DNA of 30,297 nucleotides from Actinobacteria bacterium UBA4719 (lineage in GTDB: Bacteria > Actinomycetota > Actinomycetes > Actinomycetales > Dermatophilaceae). Where the stretch lies: assembly GCA_002404345.1 (NCBI GenBank), contig DHJN01000223.1:17065-47361 (forward strand), given 5' to 3'. A program made the position numbers and the translations under genes. Under the pieces are notes generated by a model. That model searched no databases. It had not been told where the DNA came from and saw nothing but the letters and a program-made list of their open reading frames with translations. How positions within the stretch are numbered: the stretch's first letter is position 1; each line of letters begins with the position of its first letter. This document shows, piece by piece, positions 8,216-15,549 of the stretch.

Positions 8216-9042
8216 CCGGCCAGCTCGCCCGGCATGCGCCGGTGCTTGCCGTCCGGTGGCGGGCCGCGGCCACCCTGGGGGCGACGACCCTCGTCGGGCT
8301 GGCAGCGTTCCTGTGGCCCTTCCTGGCACAGCCCGGATCGGGTCTGGCGCACGGCTCGGATGCGCCCTGGCTGTTCGTGCTGCTCATCGCGCTGCTGACT
8401 GCCCTGGTCGTGGCCGAGCTCTCAGGCGGCGGCCTGGACGCCAAGACGGTCGCCGTACTCGGCGTGCTGGCCGCAGCCGGCGGGGCGCTGCGAGTGCTCG
8501 GTGGTGGGACCGCAGGGCTGGAGCCGATGTTCTTCCTGCTGGTCCTGGCCGGCCGGGTGCTCGGGCGTGGCGTGGGCTTCGTGCTCGGCGCTCTCGCGGT
8601 GCTGGTCGGCGCCTTCCTGACCGGGGGAGTCGGCCCGTGGGCCCCCTTCCAGATGATCGCCGCCGGCTGGGTCGGCTTCGGCGCCGGCGCTCTGCCGAGG
8701 GCGAGCGGGCGCCTCGAGCGGGTGATGCTGGCCGGCTACGGGCTGGTCGCGGGTCTGCTCTACGGGGTGGTCATGAACCTCTGGTTCTGGCCCTTCCTCA
8801 CGTCAGGCGCCCCTGCCGGTGCGGCGTTCGTGCCCGGTGACCCAGTGGCGGCCAACCTCAGCCGGTACGCCGCCTTCTACCTGGCCACCAGTCTGGGCTG
8901 GGACCTCCCGCGCGGGGTGCTCACGGCCGTCCTGGTGATGGTCGCCGGACGACCAGTGCTGGCCAGCCTCCGACGCGGCACCCGCCGTGCTGCGTTCGGC
9001 ACCACAGGGCAGTTCGTGGCAGGTCACGGGGAGGGCGGCTGA
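8212..9042 (+). CDS. ECF transporter substrate-specificity (S) component
   Basis: A 276-residue, very hydrophobic protein with about six membrane segments (for example TLGATTLVGLAAFLWPFLA, WLFVLLIALLTALVVAEL, GFVLGALAVLVGAFLTGG). It is the last gene of the ECF cluster. The stretch VGPWAPFQMIAAGWVGFGAGALP resembles the GPWxPFQM pattern seen in actinobacterial ECF S proteins. The S component binds the vitamin and toppled-releases it with EcfT/EcfAA'. No close match to the well-known S families (BioY, RibU, ThiT, CbiM) is apparent to me. The riboswitch points to cobalamin or a precursor such as cobinamide or a lower-ligand base. The start ATG 8212 overlaps the ATPase stop. Substrate assignment is inference; the S-component call rests on topology and context. 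Confidence 0.82.
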   Translation: MTGQLARHAPVLAVRWRAAATLGATTLVGLAAFLWPFLAQPGSGLAHGSDAPWLFVLLIALLTALVVAELSGGGLDAKTVAVLGVLAAAGGALRVLGGGTAGLEPMFFLLVLAGRVLGRGVGFVLGALAVLVGAFLTGGVGPWAPFQMIAAGWVGFGAGALPRASGRLERVMLAGYGLVAGLLYGVVMNLWFWPFLTSGAPAGAAFVPGDPVAANLSRYAAFYLATSLGWDLPRGVLTAVLVMVAGRPVLASLRRGTRRAAFGTTGQFVAGHGEGG

Positions 9043-9079
9043 TGCTGGTTCGCACCGCTTGAGCACCCACGTGCGGGAC

Positions 9080-9093
9080 ACCCCGGTGTCGTC
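9080..9093 (+). terminator. Small perfect inverted repeat after the ECF operon
   Basis: GACACC and GGTGTC form a 6-bp perfect stem around a 2-base loop (approximate position), about 40 bases after the S-component stop. No T-run follows. It could be part of a terminator or an operator-like palindrome; otherwise the gap 9043-9240 shows nothing I can assign. Confidence 0.25.
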
Positions 9094-9245
9094 TGACAGC
9101 GACGTGATGATTGTCTCCTCAGCAAGGCGCACAGGGACGACGCAAACCACTGAAAACGCCTGCAAAGGCATGAAATCGCAGGAGTTACCGGGTCGTACAC
9201 ATCCCGAGTTCGGGTGTTTGCAGCGGCGCCACACCGACCCCCTTG

Positions 9246-9274
9246 TTTACCTCAGCGCCCGTCGGGACGAGAAT
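9246..9274 (+). promoter_or_regulatory. Possible promoter of the sdh operon
   Basis: TTTACC (9246-9251) and GAGAAT (9269-9274) are separated by 17 bp and each match four of six consensus positions. The predicted transcript start near 9281 would place the hairpin 9280-9307 at the very 5' end of the mRNA. Confidence 0.35.
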
Positions 9275-9279
9275 GCCGC

Positions 9280-9307
9280 CTGTGGTGCGCAATGCGGCGC
9301 CCCACAG
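9280..9307 (+). promoter_or_regulatory. Leader hairpin in front of the sdh operon
   Basis: CTGTGGTGCGC (9280-9290) pairs with GCGCCCCACAG (9297-9307) with one internal mismatch around a 6-base loop. It ends 15 bases before the ATG at 9323 and directly abuts the GAGGGG ribosome binding site. It has no T-run. It may stabilise the mRNA or control translation of the small ORF. Confidence 0.5.
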
Positions 9308-9322
9308 ATGAGAGGGGCGCTG

Positions 9323-9490
9323 ATGTCGGCGAGGTATGACATGGAGGCCGCGGAACCTAACGTGGGTCAACTGCTCGAGCGCGTGGAGTTGATGCAGGTG
9401 AGTCCCAGTGACACGGTCGAGGTGAAGAGCCTCGTTGAGGTGCAGAACCTCTCTGACCCGGGCCTCGGCTTGACCGTTCGGGCGGCCTGA
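9323..9490 (+). CDS. Small protein of unknown function (55 aa), first gene of the sdh operon
   Basis: An ATG at 9323 preceded by GAGGGG (9312-9317) opens a 55-codon frame that ends at TGA 9488-9490. The next gene's GTG follows at 9491 with no intervening base. Forty-five of its 55 sense codons end in G or C, in line with the neighbouring genes, which supports translation. The product (beginning MSARYDMEAAEPNVGQLLER) is soluble, acidic, has no signal peptide, membrane helix or cysteine, and contains the repetitive VEVKSLVEVQNLSD segment. I recognise no family. Because the sdh anchor gene has no good ribosome binding site of its own, this frame may act as a coupling leader cistron, encode a small Sdh partner, or both. 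An in-frame ATG at 9308 is a less likely start because it sits at the hairpin base. Confidence 0.55.
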   Translation: MSARYDMEAAEPNVGQLLERVELMQVSPSDTVEVKSLVEVQNLSDPGLGLTVRAA

Positions 9491-10300
9491 GTGGCTACCG
9501 AGAACGGGGTCGACACAGCGGGGCGGGCGTCCATCACCGAGCCCACGCTGCGCACCGACCGCTGGTGGATCGCGCCTCTGGTGACCTTCCTGGGCCTGAG
9601 CGCTTTCGTGCTCTACGGCCTGATCCGGACCGCCACCCAGACAAACTACTTTGTGGAGGGCGCCGGCTTCTCCTACCTTTCGCCGTTCGCCTCGCCATGC
9701 GTGACCGACAGCTGTTTGCCGGGCTCCAGCCACTTCGGAACGTGGTTCGGCAAGTTCCCCGCGATGGTGCCGCTGGCGATCGTCACACTGCCGTTCCTTC
9801 TCGGTTTCCGGCTGACCTGCTACTACTACCGCAAGGCGTACTACCGCGCCTTCTGGCTGTCGCCGCCCGCGTGCGCGGTGCCCGAGCCGCACGGCACTTA
9901 CACCGGCGAGACCCGCTTCCCGCTCATCATGCAGAATGCGCACCGCTACTTCTTCTTCATGGCGGTCATCATCTCGCTGGTGAACACCTACGACGCCGTG
10001 AAGGCCTTCCATGGCACGGAGGGCTTCGGCTTCGGTCTGGGCAACGTCGTCCTCGTCGGCAACGTACTGCTGCTGTGGTCGTACACGCTCGGCTGTCACT
10101 CCTGCCGGCACATCACTGCTGGTCGGATCAACCACTTCTCAAGGCACCCGGTGCGCTACTGGCTGTACCAACGCGCGAGCTGGCTCAACGGCAGGCACAT
10201 GCAGCTTGCCTGGACCACGTTGGGCACGCTGGTCTTCACCGACGCTTACATCGCGCTGGTCTCCTCCGGCACCATCAATGATCTGAGGTTCATCGGATGA
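9491..10300 (+). CDS. Succinate dehydrogenase membrane anchor subunit (Sdh1 type)
   Basis: The 269-residue protein has five hydrophobic segments (for example WWIAPLVTFLGLSAFVLYGLI, PAMVPLAIVTLPFLLGF, YFFFMAVIISLVNTYDAV, FGLGNVVLVGNVLLLWSY, LAWTTLGTLVFTDAYIALV), as in the single-subunit anchor of mycobacterial Sdh1 (Rv0249c-like). The anchor carries the quinone site and usually haem. Conserved-looking histidine/cysteine patches are NAHRYFF, LGCHSCRH and NGRHMQL. No separate sdhD follows. The start GTG 9491 immediately follows the stop of the 55-codon ORF, so translational coupling is likely. The end overlaps the sdhA start (ATGA at 10297-10300). The family assignment leans on topology, these motifs and position before sdhA. 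Confidence 0.85.
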   Translation: MATENGVDTAGRASITEPTLRTDRWWIAPLVTFLGLSAFVLYGLIRTATQTNYFVEGAGFSYLSPFASPCVTDSCLPGSSHFGTWFGKFPAMVPLAIVTLPFLLGFRLTCYYYRKAYYRAFWLSPPACAVPEPHGTYTGETRFPLIMQNAHRYFFFMAVIISLVNTYDAVKAFHGTEGFGFGLGNVVLVGNVLLLWSYTLGCHSCRHITAGRINHFSRHPVRYWLYQRASWLNGRHMQLAWTTLGTLVFTDAYIALVSSGTINDLRFIG

Positions 10301-12249
10301 GCAGTCTCGAAAAGCACAGCTACGACGTCATAGTCATCGGTGCCGGAGGCGCCGGACTGCGCGCAGCGATCGAAGCGCGCGAGCAGGGTCTGCGCGTCGC
10401 GATCCTGTGCAAGTCGCTGTTCGGCAAGGCCCACACGGTCATGGCCGAGGGTGGCATTGCGGCTTCCATGGGCAACGTCAACTCCAAGGACAGCTGGCAG
10501 GTCCACTTCTGCGACAGCCTGCGTGGCGGGAAGTTCCTGAACAACCCCCGCATGGTTGAGCTGCACGCCAAGGAAGCGCCCGACCGCGTCTGGGAGCTCG
10601 AGACCTATGGTGCACTGTTCGACCGCACCAAGGACGGCAAGATCAGCCAGCGCAACTTCGGCGGACACGAGTACCCGAGACTGGCCCACGTGGGTGACCG
10701 GACCGGACTCGAGCTGATCCGCACCTTCCAGCAGAAGATCGTCTCCCTCCAGCAGGATGACCTGGCCGAGTACGGCGACGCAGAGGCCCGGCTCAAGGTG
10801 TTCGCCGAGCTGACCGTCACCGAGCTGGTCAAGGACGGCGACGTCATCGCCGGCGCCTTCGGGTACTACCGCGAGACCGGCGCCTTCGTGCTGTTCGAGG
10901 CCCCAGCCGTGATCCTGGCGACCGGCGGGATCGGCAAGTCCTTCAAGGTCACCAGCAACTCCTGGGAGTACACCGGTGACGGGCATGCGCTCGCCCTGCG
11001 TGCCGGGGCCAACCTCATCAACATGGAGTTCGTGCAGTTCCACCCCACCGGCATGGTCTGGCCGCCGTCGGTCAAGGGCATCCTGGTGACGGAGTCGGTC
11101 CGAGGCGACGGCGGGATCCTGACCAACTCCGAGGGCAAGCGCTTCATGTTCGACTACGTCCCCGACGTCTTCGTCGACCAGTACGCCAAGACCGAGGCGG
11201 AGGGTGACCGGTGGTACGAGGACCAGGAGAACAACAAGCGCCCGCCTGAGCTGCTGCCGCGCGACGAGGTCGCCAGGGCGATCAACAGCGAGGTCAAGGC
11301 CGGACGTGGCAGCCCCCACGGGGGTGTGTTCCTCGACGTGTCCTCGCGGCTTTCGCCCGAAGTGATCCGCAAGAAGCTCCCGGCGATGTACCACCAGTTC
11401 AAGGAACTCGCGGACGTGGACATCACCGCCACGCACTTCGAGGTCGGCCCGACCTGTCACTACGTGATGGGTGGCGTCGAGGTCGATGCGGACACCGAAG
11501 GCACCGCAGTCCCCGGGCTGTTCGCCTGCGGCGAGGTCTCCGGCGGTATGCACGGCGCCAACCGTCTCGGTGGCAACTCACTGTCCGACCTGCTCGTGTT
11601 CGGCCGGCGCGCCGGTACGGGCGCTGCGGAGTATGTCGCCGGGCTCGGCGACAAGAGGCCATCAGCCAGCGAGGCGGACCTCGAGGCTGCAGGGAAGGCC
11701 GCACTGGAGCCCTTCCACGCGGACGCTCAGACCAGGCCGGCCGGCAGTGCCACGCCGGAGAACCCGTACACCGTCCACACCGAGCTGCAGCAGGTGATGA
11801 GCGACCTGGTCGGCATCATCCGCCGTGAGGGCGAGATCAGTGAGGCGCTGGAGAAGCTGAAGGGCCTGCGTGTTCGCGCGGAGAACGCCGCCGTCGAGGG
11901 GCACCGCCAGTTCAATCCCGGCTGGCACCTCGCGCTTGACCTGCGCAGCATGCTCGACGTCTCGGAGTGCATCGCCAAGGCGGCGCTGGAGCGTCAGGAA
12001 AGCCGTGGCGGGCACACCCGCGAGGACTTCCCGATCATGGACCCGAACTGGCGTTCTGTGAACCTGATCTGCAGCCTGACTCCCGGGACCAACGACATGG
12101 TGCTGACCCGCAAGCCGGTTCCGACCATTCCGGTCGAGCTCCTGTCGCTGTTCAAGCGCTCCGAGCTCGAGAAGTACCTGACGCCGGCCGAGCTCACGGT
12201 GCTTGACGGCCCCAACAGTTCGTCCACCGTTGCAGGGGAGCAGGCATGA
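10297..12249 (+). CDS. sdhA: Succinate dehydrogenase flavoprotein subunit
   Basis: The 650-residue flavoprotein oxidises succinate to fumarate with covalent FAD on the cytoplasmic face of the membrane. Visible are the dinucleotide-binding VIVIGAGGAGLRAAIEA (residues 10-26), MAEGGIAASMGN, the FAD-histidine-type region NFGGHEYPRLAHVGDRTG, the active-site FVQFHPTGMVWP, and the C-terminal flavin segment GANRLGGNSLSDLLVFGRRAG. The length and sequence style match Sdh1 of mycobacteria. It overlaps the anchor gene by ATGA and sdhB by ATGA (12246-12249), so the three subunits are made from one mRNA. A fumarate reductase is the alternative, but the anchor type favours succinate dehydrogenase. Confidence 0.95.
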   Translation: MSSLEKHSYDVIVIGAGGAGLRAAIEAREQGLRVAILCKSLFGKAHTVMAEGGIAASMGNVNSKDSWQVHFCDSLRGGKFLNNPRMVELHAKEAPDRVWELETYGALFDRTKDGKISQRNFGGHEYPRLAHVGDRTGLELIRTFQQKIVSLQQDDLAEYGDAEARLKVFAELTVTELVKDGDVIAGAFGYYRETGAFVLFEAPAVILATGGIGKSFKVTSNSWEYTGDGHALALRAGANLINMEFVQFHPTGMVWPPSVKGILVTESVRGDGGILTNSEGKRFMFDYVPDVFVDQYAKTEAEGDRWYEDQENNKRPPELLPRDEVARAINSEVKAGRGSPHGGVFLDVSSRLSPEVIRKKLPAMYHQFKELADVDITATHFEVGPTCHYVMGGVEVDADTEGTAVPGLFACGEVSGGMHGANRLGGNSLSDLLVFGRRAGTGAAEYVAGLGDKRPSASEADLEAAGKAALEPFHADAQTRPAGSATPENPYTVHTELQQVMSDLVGIIRREGEISEALEKLKGLRVRAENAAVEGHRQFNPGWHLALDLRSMLDVSECIAKAALERQESRGGHTREDFPIMDPNWRSVNLICSLTPGTNDMVLTRKPVPTIPVELLSLFKRSELEKYLTPAELTVLDGPNSSSTVAGEQA

Positions 12250-13001
12250 GCTACCAAGCTGATTTCAAGGTCTGGCGCGGCGACACCGACGGCGGTGACC
12301 TCGCGGACTACACCGTCGAGGTCAACGAGGGTGAGGTGCTGCTCGACGTCATCCACCGGCTGCAGGCCACCCAGGCACCGGACCTTGCGGTGCGCTGGAA
12401 CTGCAAGGCCGGCAAGTGCGGGTCCTGCAGCGCCGAGGTCAACGGCAAGCCGAGCTTGCTGTGCATGACCCGGATGAACACCTTCGTGCCGGAGGAGACC
12501 GTGACGGTGACGCCGTTGCGCACCTTCCCGGTCGTCCGCGACCTGGTCACGGACGTCTCGTTCAACTATAAGAAGGCCCTCCAGATCCCGGCATTCGCGC
12601 CACCGAAGGATCTGGCGCCGGGTGAGTACCGGATGGCGCAGGTCGATGTCGAGCGGTCTCAGGAGTTCCGCAAGTGCATCGAGTGCTTCCTGTGCCAAAC
12701 CGTCTGTCACGTGGTTCGAGACCACGACGACAACAAGACGGCCTTCGCGGGTCCGCGATTCCTGATCCGGGCAGCCGAGCTGGACATGCACCCGCTGGAC
12801 GCCAGGACGGACCGGGCCGAGTTCGCCCGGGACGAGCAGGGGATCGGCATGTGCAACATCACCAAATGCTGCACTGAGGTGTGTCCCGAGCACATCAAGA
12901 TCACCGACAACGCGATCATCCCCATGAAGGAGCGGGTCGTGGACCGCAAGTACGACCCGCTGGTGTGGCTTGGCTCGAAGATCGGGCTTCGGAAGAGCTG
13001 A
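12246..13001 (+). CDS. sdhB: Succinate dehydrogenase iron-sulfur subunit
   Basis: The 251-residue protein relays electrons from the flavin to the quinone. The N-terminal ferredoxin domain has the [2Fe-2S] cysteines in WNCKAGKCGSCSAEVNG and the following LLCMTR. The C-terminal domain has CIECFLCQTVC and MCNITKCCTEVCPEHIKI for the [4Fe-4S] and [3Fe-4S] centres. The length is normal. The start ATG 12246 overlaps the sdhA stop and is preceded by GGGGAG. It is the last gene of the operon, followed by a strong hairpin. Confidence 0.95.
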   Translation: MSYQADFKVWRGDTDGGDLADYTVEVNEGEVLLDVIHRLQATQAPDLAVRWNCKAGKCGSCSAEVNGKPSLLCMTRMNTFVPEETVTVTPLRTFPVVRDLVTDVSFNYKKALQIPAFAPPKDLAPGEYRMAQVDVERSQEFRKCIECFLCQTVCHVVRDHDDNKTAFAGPRFLIRAAELDMHPLDARTDRAEFARDEQGIGMCNITKCCTEVCPEHIKITDNAIIPMKERVVDRKYDPLVWLGSKIGLRKS

Positions 13002-13036
13002 ACCCGCAGTGTTCGTGACAGCAGTATTCGTCACGG

Positions 13037-13064
13037 CACGATAAGAACAGCACGATAAGAACAG
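13037..13064 (+). repeat. 14-bp perfect tandem repeat after sdhB
   Basis: CACGATAAGAACAG occurs at 13037-13050 and 13051-13064. Just upstream, GCAGTGTTCGTGACA is echoed imperfectly by GCAGTATTCGTCACG. The repeats lie between the sdhB stop and the terminator hairpin. Confidence 0.85.
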
Positions 13065-13074
13065 CAACAAACAC

Positions 13075-13114
13075 AGCGCAGGCTGCCGCAGACAGTGTTG
13101 CGGCAGCCTGCGCT
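13075..13114 (+). terminator. Strong terminator hairpin of the sdh operon
   Basis: AGCGCAGGCTGCCGCA (13075-13090) and TGCGGCAGCCTGCGCT (13099-13114) form a perfect 16-bp stem with an 8-base loop, 74 bases after the sdhB stop. There is no T-run, which is common for actinobacterial terminators. As a near-symmetric structure it could block transcription from both directions. Confidence 0.8.
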
Positions 13115-13146
13115 GCGTTCACCAGATGACGGTTACGGGGAGTGCC

Positions 13147-14409
13147 ATGGCTGCGAAAGCTGCGCAGACCCCTGCATCGACAACCCTTCATCTTGGCCGG
13201 GTCGCGATCCCGCTCTCGATCTGGCTGCCGCTCACCATCTTCGCGGTGACCCGCCTCTACGGCTTGGTGATCATCGCCCTGGCAGCCCGTCACCAGGTCG
13301 CCCTCCCGTCACCCGATCACCCGGGCATCTACCAGTTCACAGCACATCCGGACTCGCCCGGCTACCTGGGGTTGATCACCAACTGGGACGGCCAGTGGTA
13401 CGAACGGATCGCCACCCTCGGGTATCACCTGCCCGGGCCGGGGGACGTCGGCGCCGGGGACGCTCTTCGGGCGTTCGCCTTCCTACCAGTGTTCCCCACT
13501 GTCGTGGGCGCGATGATGGCTGTGACAGGTCTGAGCTTCGGCGTGTGCGCCACGGCCGTGAACCTGGTGGCCGGTGGTGCGGCGATGGTCCTGATGTTCG
13601 CGCTGGTGGAGCGCACCACCGGCCGGTTCGCGGCCGGCGCCGCGGTCCTTCTCTCGTGCTCGTTCGTGGCGGCACCGCTGTTCCAGGCGACATACTCCGA
13701 GAGCATCTCGCTGCTGCTCGTGTGCACTGTCCTGTTGCTGGTCGCCCGGCGTCGTTACGGCTGGGCCGTTGTAGCCGTGGTCCTGCTCTCGCTGACCCGG
13801 CTGGTGACGCCACCGTTGGCCATCGTCGTGCTCGTCCATGCTGTGCTTCGCTACCGCGACCGGGCAAAGGATCCGATCAGACCCAGCGAGGTCGTCGGGA
13901 TGACCGTGCTGAGTCTGGTTTCTGCGTCCTCTGTCTCTTTGTGGTCCACCATCACGTCCCTCATGACGAACGGGGTCAGGGACACCGGCGCCATCCGCGG
14001 GAGCGTGTCAGACGCGGTAGTGGCCGGCCGGTTCGGCTGGTTCACCAACGCCTACGAGCACATCGGCTGGATCGGGGTCGCCGGCCTGGCGCTCGTGGTG
14101 GTCCTGTTCGTGGTGGTGGCGGTCAGCAGGCTCACCCGGACCTGGGGAGCCGAGGTGCGGACCTGGTTCGCGATATACCCGGTCTTCCTGTTGTTCGTCG
14201 CCGGCGTGCACACCGGGATGCTTCGGTACCTGTTGCTCGCGTTCCCCTTGGGGCTGCTGCTGGTCGGCAGCCCTGCACCAGGGACGATCCCGCGCAAGCG
14301 TGCTGCCCTGGTCGGGGCGGTGGTCGTCATCAGCCTCGGGCTGCAGTTCTTCTGGGTGAATCACGCACTGGTCGTCACCCAGCTCGCCGGCAAGCCCTGG
14401 TTGCCCTGA
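13147..14409 (+). CDS. GT-C/PIG-V-like integral membrane glycosyltransferase
   Basis: A 420-residue polytopic protein with roughly ten hydrophobic segments. Its first long extracytoplasmic loop holds NWDGQWYERIATLGYHLPG, the kind of acidic WDxxWY motif found in PIG-V-like mannosyltransferases that use polyprenyl-phosphate sugars. FLPVFPTVVGAMM and FQATYSESISLLL are further family-like blocks. It probably mannosylates a lipid or protein on the outer face of the membrane, but the acceptor is unknown. ATG 13147 is preferred because GGGGAG lies just upstream (13137-13142); an in-frame ATG at 13126 is only 12 bases from the sdh terminator and has no ribosome binding site. It stands alone between that terminator and the pabB promoter. 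Confidence 0.72.
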   Translation: MAAKAAQTPASTTLHLGRVAIPLSIWLPLTIFAVTRLYGLVIIALAARHQVALPSPDHPGIYQFTAHPDSPGYLGLITNWDGQWYERIATLGYHLPGPGDVGAGDALRAFAFLPVFPTVVGAMMAVTGLSFGVCATAVNLVAGGAAMVLMFALVERTTGRFAAGAAVLLSCSFVAAPLFQATYSESISLLLVCTVLLLVARRRYGWAVVAVVLLSLTRLVTPPLAIVVLVHAVLRYRDRAKDPIRPSEVVGMTVLSLVSASSVSLWSTITSLMTNGVRDTGAIRGSVSDAVVAGRFGWFTNAYEHIGWIGVAGLALVVVLFVVVAVSRLTRTWGAEVRTWFAIYPVFLLFVAGVHTGMLRYLLLAFPLGLLLVGSPAPGTIPRKRAALVGAVVVISLGLQFFWVNHALVVTQLAGKPWLP

Positions 14410-14421
14410 GCTACGCCAGCA

Positions 14422-14489
14422 CTGAACTGCGCACTGCCCTGAACTTCGCACTGCGCTGAACTGTGCCGAGCCTTGAACTGTGCCGAGCC
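14422..14489 (+). repeat. Four tandem 17-bp units in the pabB promoter region
   Basis: The units are CTGAACTGCGCACTGCC (14422-14438), CTGAACTTCGCACTGCG (14439-14455), CTGAACTGTGCCGAGCC (14456-14472) and TTGAACTGTGCCGAGCC (14473-14489). Units 1 and 2 are nearly alike, units 3 and 4 differ in one base. They fill the gap after the glycosyltransferase gene and end ten bases before the pabB -10 box. Confidence 0.88.
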
Positions 14490-14499
14490 CTGGTCCACT

Positions 14500-14505
14500 T
14501 ATGAT
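14500..14505 (+). promoter_or_regulatory. -10 box of a leaderless pabB transcript
   Basis: TATGAT lies six bases before GTG 14512, so transcription should begin at or next to the start codon. No ribosome binding site is present. TTGAAC at 14473-14478 in the last repeat is a possible but over-distant -35 (21 bp). Confidence 0.65.
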
Positions 14506-14511
14506 CTGCGC

Positions 14512-15549
14512 GTGGCCTACGCGCGCTTTGGCAGTCGATGGGCCCGCGATGTGGTCGAGATCGTCGATCACGTCGAATGCCTGGACACGGGTGGGTTCTG
14601 GGCCGTCGTCGTGACCTTCGAGGGCGAGGTCAGGTGCGTTCGCTTCGCGCAGGTCAGCGGCGGGCAGATGGCCAAGCGACAACCCCGGCAGCCCCGGCGG
14701 GCAGGAGAGTGGGCGCCCCTGACAGGTCAGTGGAGCTCGTCCCTGGACGAGACGGCATACCGGGCGGGCGTGAGCCAGATCCGCGATCGCATCGCGGCAG
14801 GCGAGGTCTATCAGGTGAATCTCTGTCGGGTCATGAGTCATTCTCTGGCCGACGACGCCGACCTCGCTTGTCTGGAAACCATTGTTGCGCGCGGTAATCC
14901 GGCGCCCTACGCGGGCCGTGTTCACGTCCCTGAGGCCGGGCTGGACGTGCTGAGCGCGTCACCCGAGGCCTTCCTGATCCGGCGTGCCGGGCGGATCGAG
15001 TCCCGTCCCATCAAGGGGACCGCCACGACCATGTCGTCGATGCTGGCCAAGGACTACGCGGAGAATGTCATGATCGCCGACCTCGTGCGCAACGACCTCT
15101 CAGCGGTATGCCGTCCGGGCACCGTGAGCGTGGATGCCCTGTGTGCGCCGGAGGAGCATCCGGGGCTGACGCATCTCGTCACCACGGTCTCGGGGGAGCT
15201 ACGTCCCGGCGTGCGGTGGGCCGATGTCCTGTCCGCGACGTTTCCGCCCGGATCGGTCTCAGGGGCTCCCAAGTCGTCGGCGCTGCGAGTCATCGTCGAC
15301 CTGGAGACCGTGCCGCGCGGGCCATACTGTGGGGCGGTCGGCTGGGTGGATGCGGACACTGGTGAGGCGGAGCTCGCTGTCGGCATCCGCTCGTTCTGGG
15401 CCGAGCGAGACGCCACGGGACAACGGTGGCTGAGGTTCGGCACCGGAGCCGGGATCACCTGGGGGTCGGACCCTGAGCAGGAGTGGGCCGAGACAGAGCT
15501 CAAGGCCGCTCGCCTGATCGGGCTCGCATCTGGGAGGGTGGGACTGTGA
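14512..15549 (+). CDS. pabB: Aminodeoxychorismate synthase component I
   Basis: The 345-residue chorismate-binding enzyme makes 4-amino-4-deoxychorismate from chorismate for folate synthesis. K168 in RPIKGT is the catalytic lysine that distinguishes PabB from anthranilate synthase, which has alanine there. Other family blocks are YRAGVSQIRDRIAAGEVYQVNLCR, ENVMIADLVRNDLS and FPPGSVSGAPKSSALRVI. It is shorter than TrpE because the N-terminal domain is reduced. GTG 14512 is chosen as start: it gives MAYARFGSRW, and a TATGAT sits six bases before it; a TTG at 14473 lies in the repeat array. The gene overlaps pabC (GTGA at 15546-15549). No pabA is in the window, so the glutaminase subunit must be encoded elsewhere. 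Confidence 0.9.
   Translation: MAYARFGSRWARDVVEIVDHVECLDTGGFWAVVVTFEGEVRCVRFAQVSGGQMAKRQPRQPRRAGEWAPLTGQWSSSLDETAYRAGVSQIRDRIAAGEVYQVNLCRVMSHSLADDADLACLETIVARGNPAPYAGRVHVPEAGLDVLSASPEAFLIRRAGRIESRPIKGTATTMSSMLAKDYAENVMIADLVRNDLSAVCRPGTVSVDALCAPEEHPGLTHLVTTVSGELRPGVRWADVLSATFPPGSVSGAPKSSALRVIVDLETVPRGPYCGAVGWVDADTGEAELAVGIRSFWAERDATGQRWLRFGTGAGITWGSDPEQEWAETELKAARLIGLASGRVGL

Noticed and set aside
8987..9322. Upstream part of the frame that ends at 9490
   Set aside because: It runs through the end of the S-component gene and the intergenic hairpin with no binding site; only the last 55 codons look translated.
10246..11553. 435-codon antisense frame opposite sdhA
   Set aside because: Shadow of a GC-rich gene; sdhA has all catalytic motifs and the antisense product shows no family features.
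11994..13070. 358-codon antisense frame opposite sdhB
   Set aside because: Same reason; it also crosses the terminator repeats.
13095..14459. 454-codon frame overlapping the glycosyltransferase gene
   Set aside because: Its product is Arg/Gly/Pro-rich without domains, begins inside the terminator hairpin and ends in the repeat array; the other frame gives a clear membrane protein.
14422..14489. CRISPR array
   Set aside because: Units are contiguous 17-mers without spacers and no cas genes are present.
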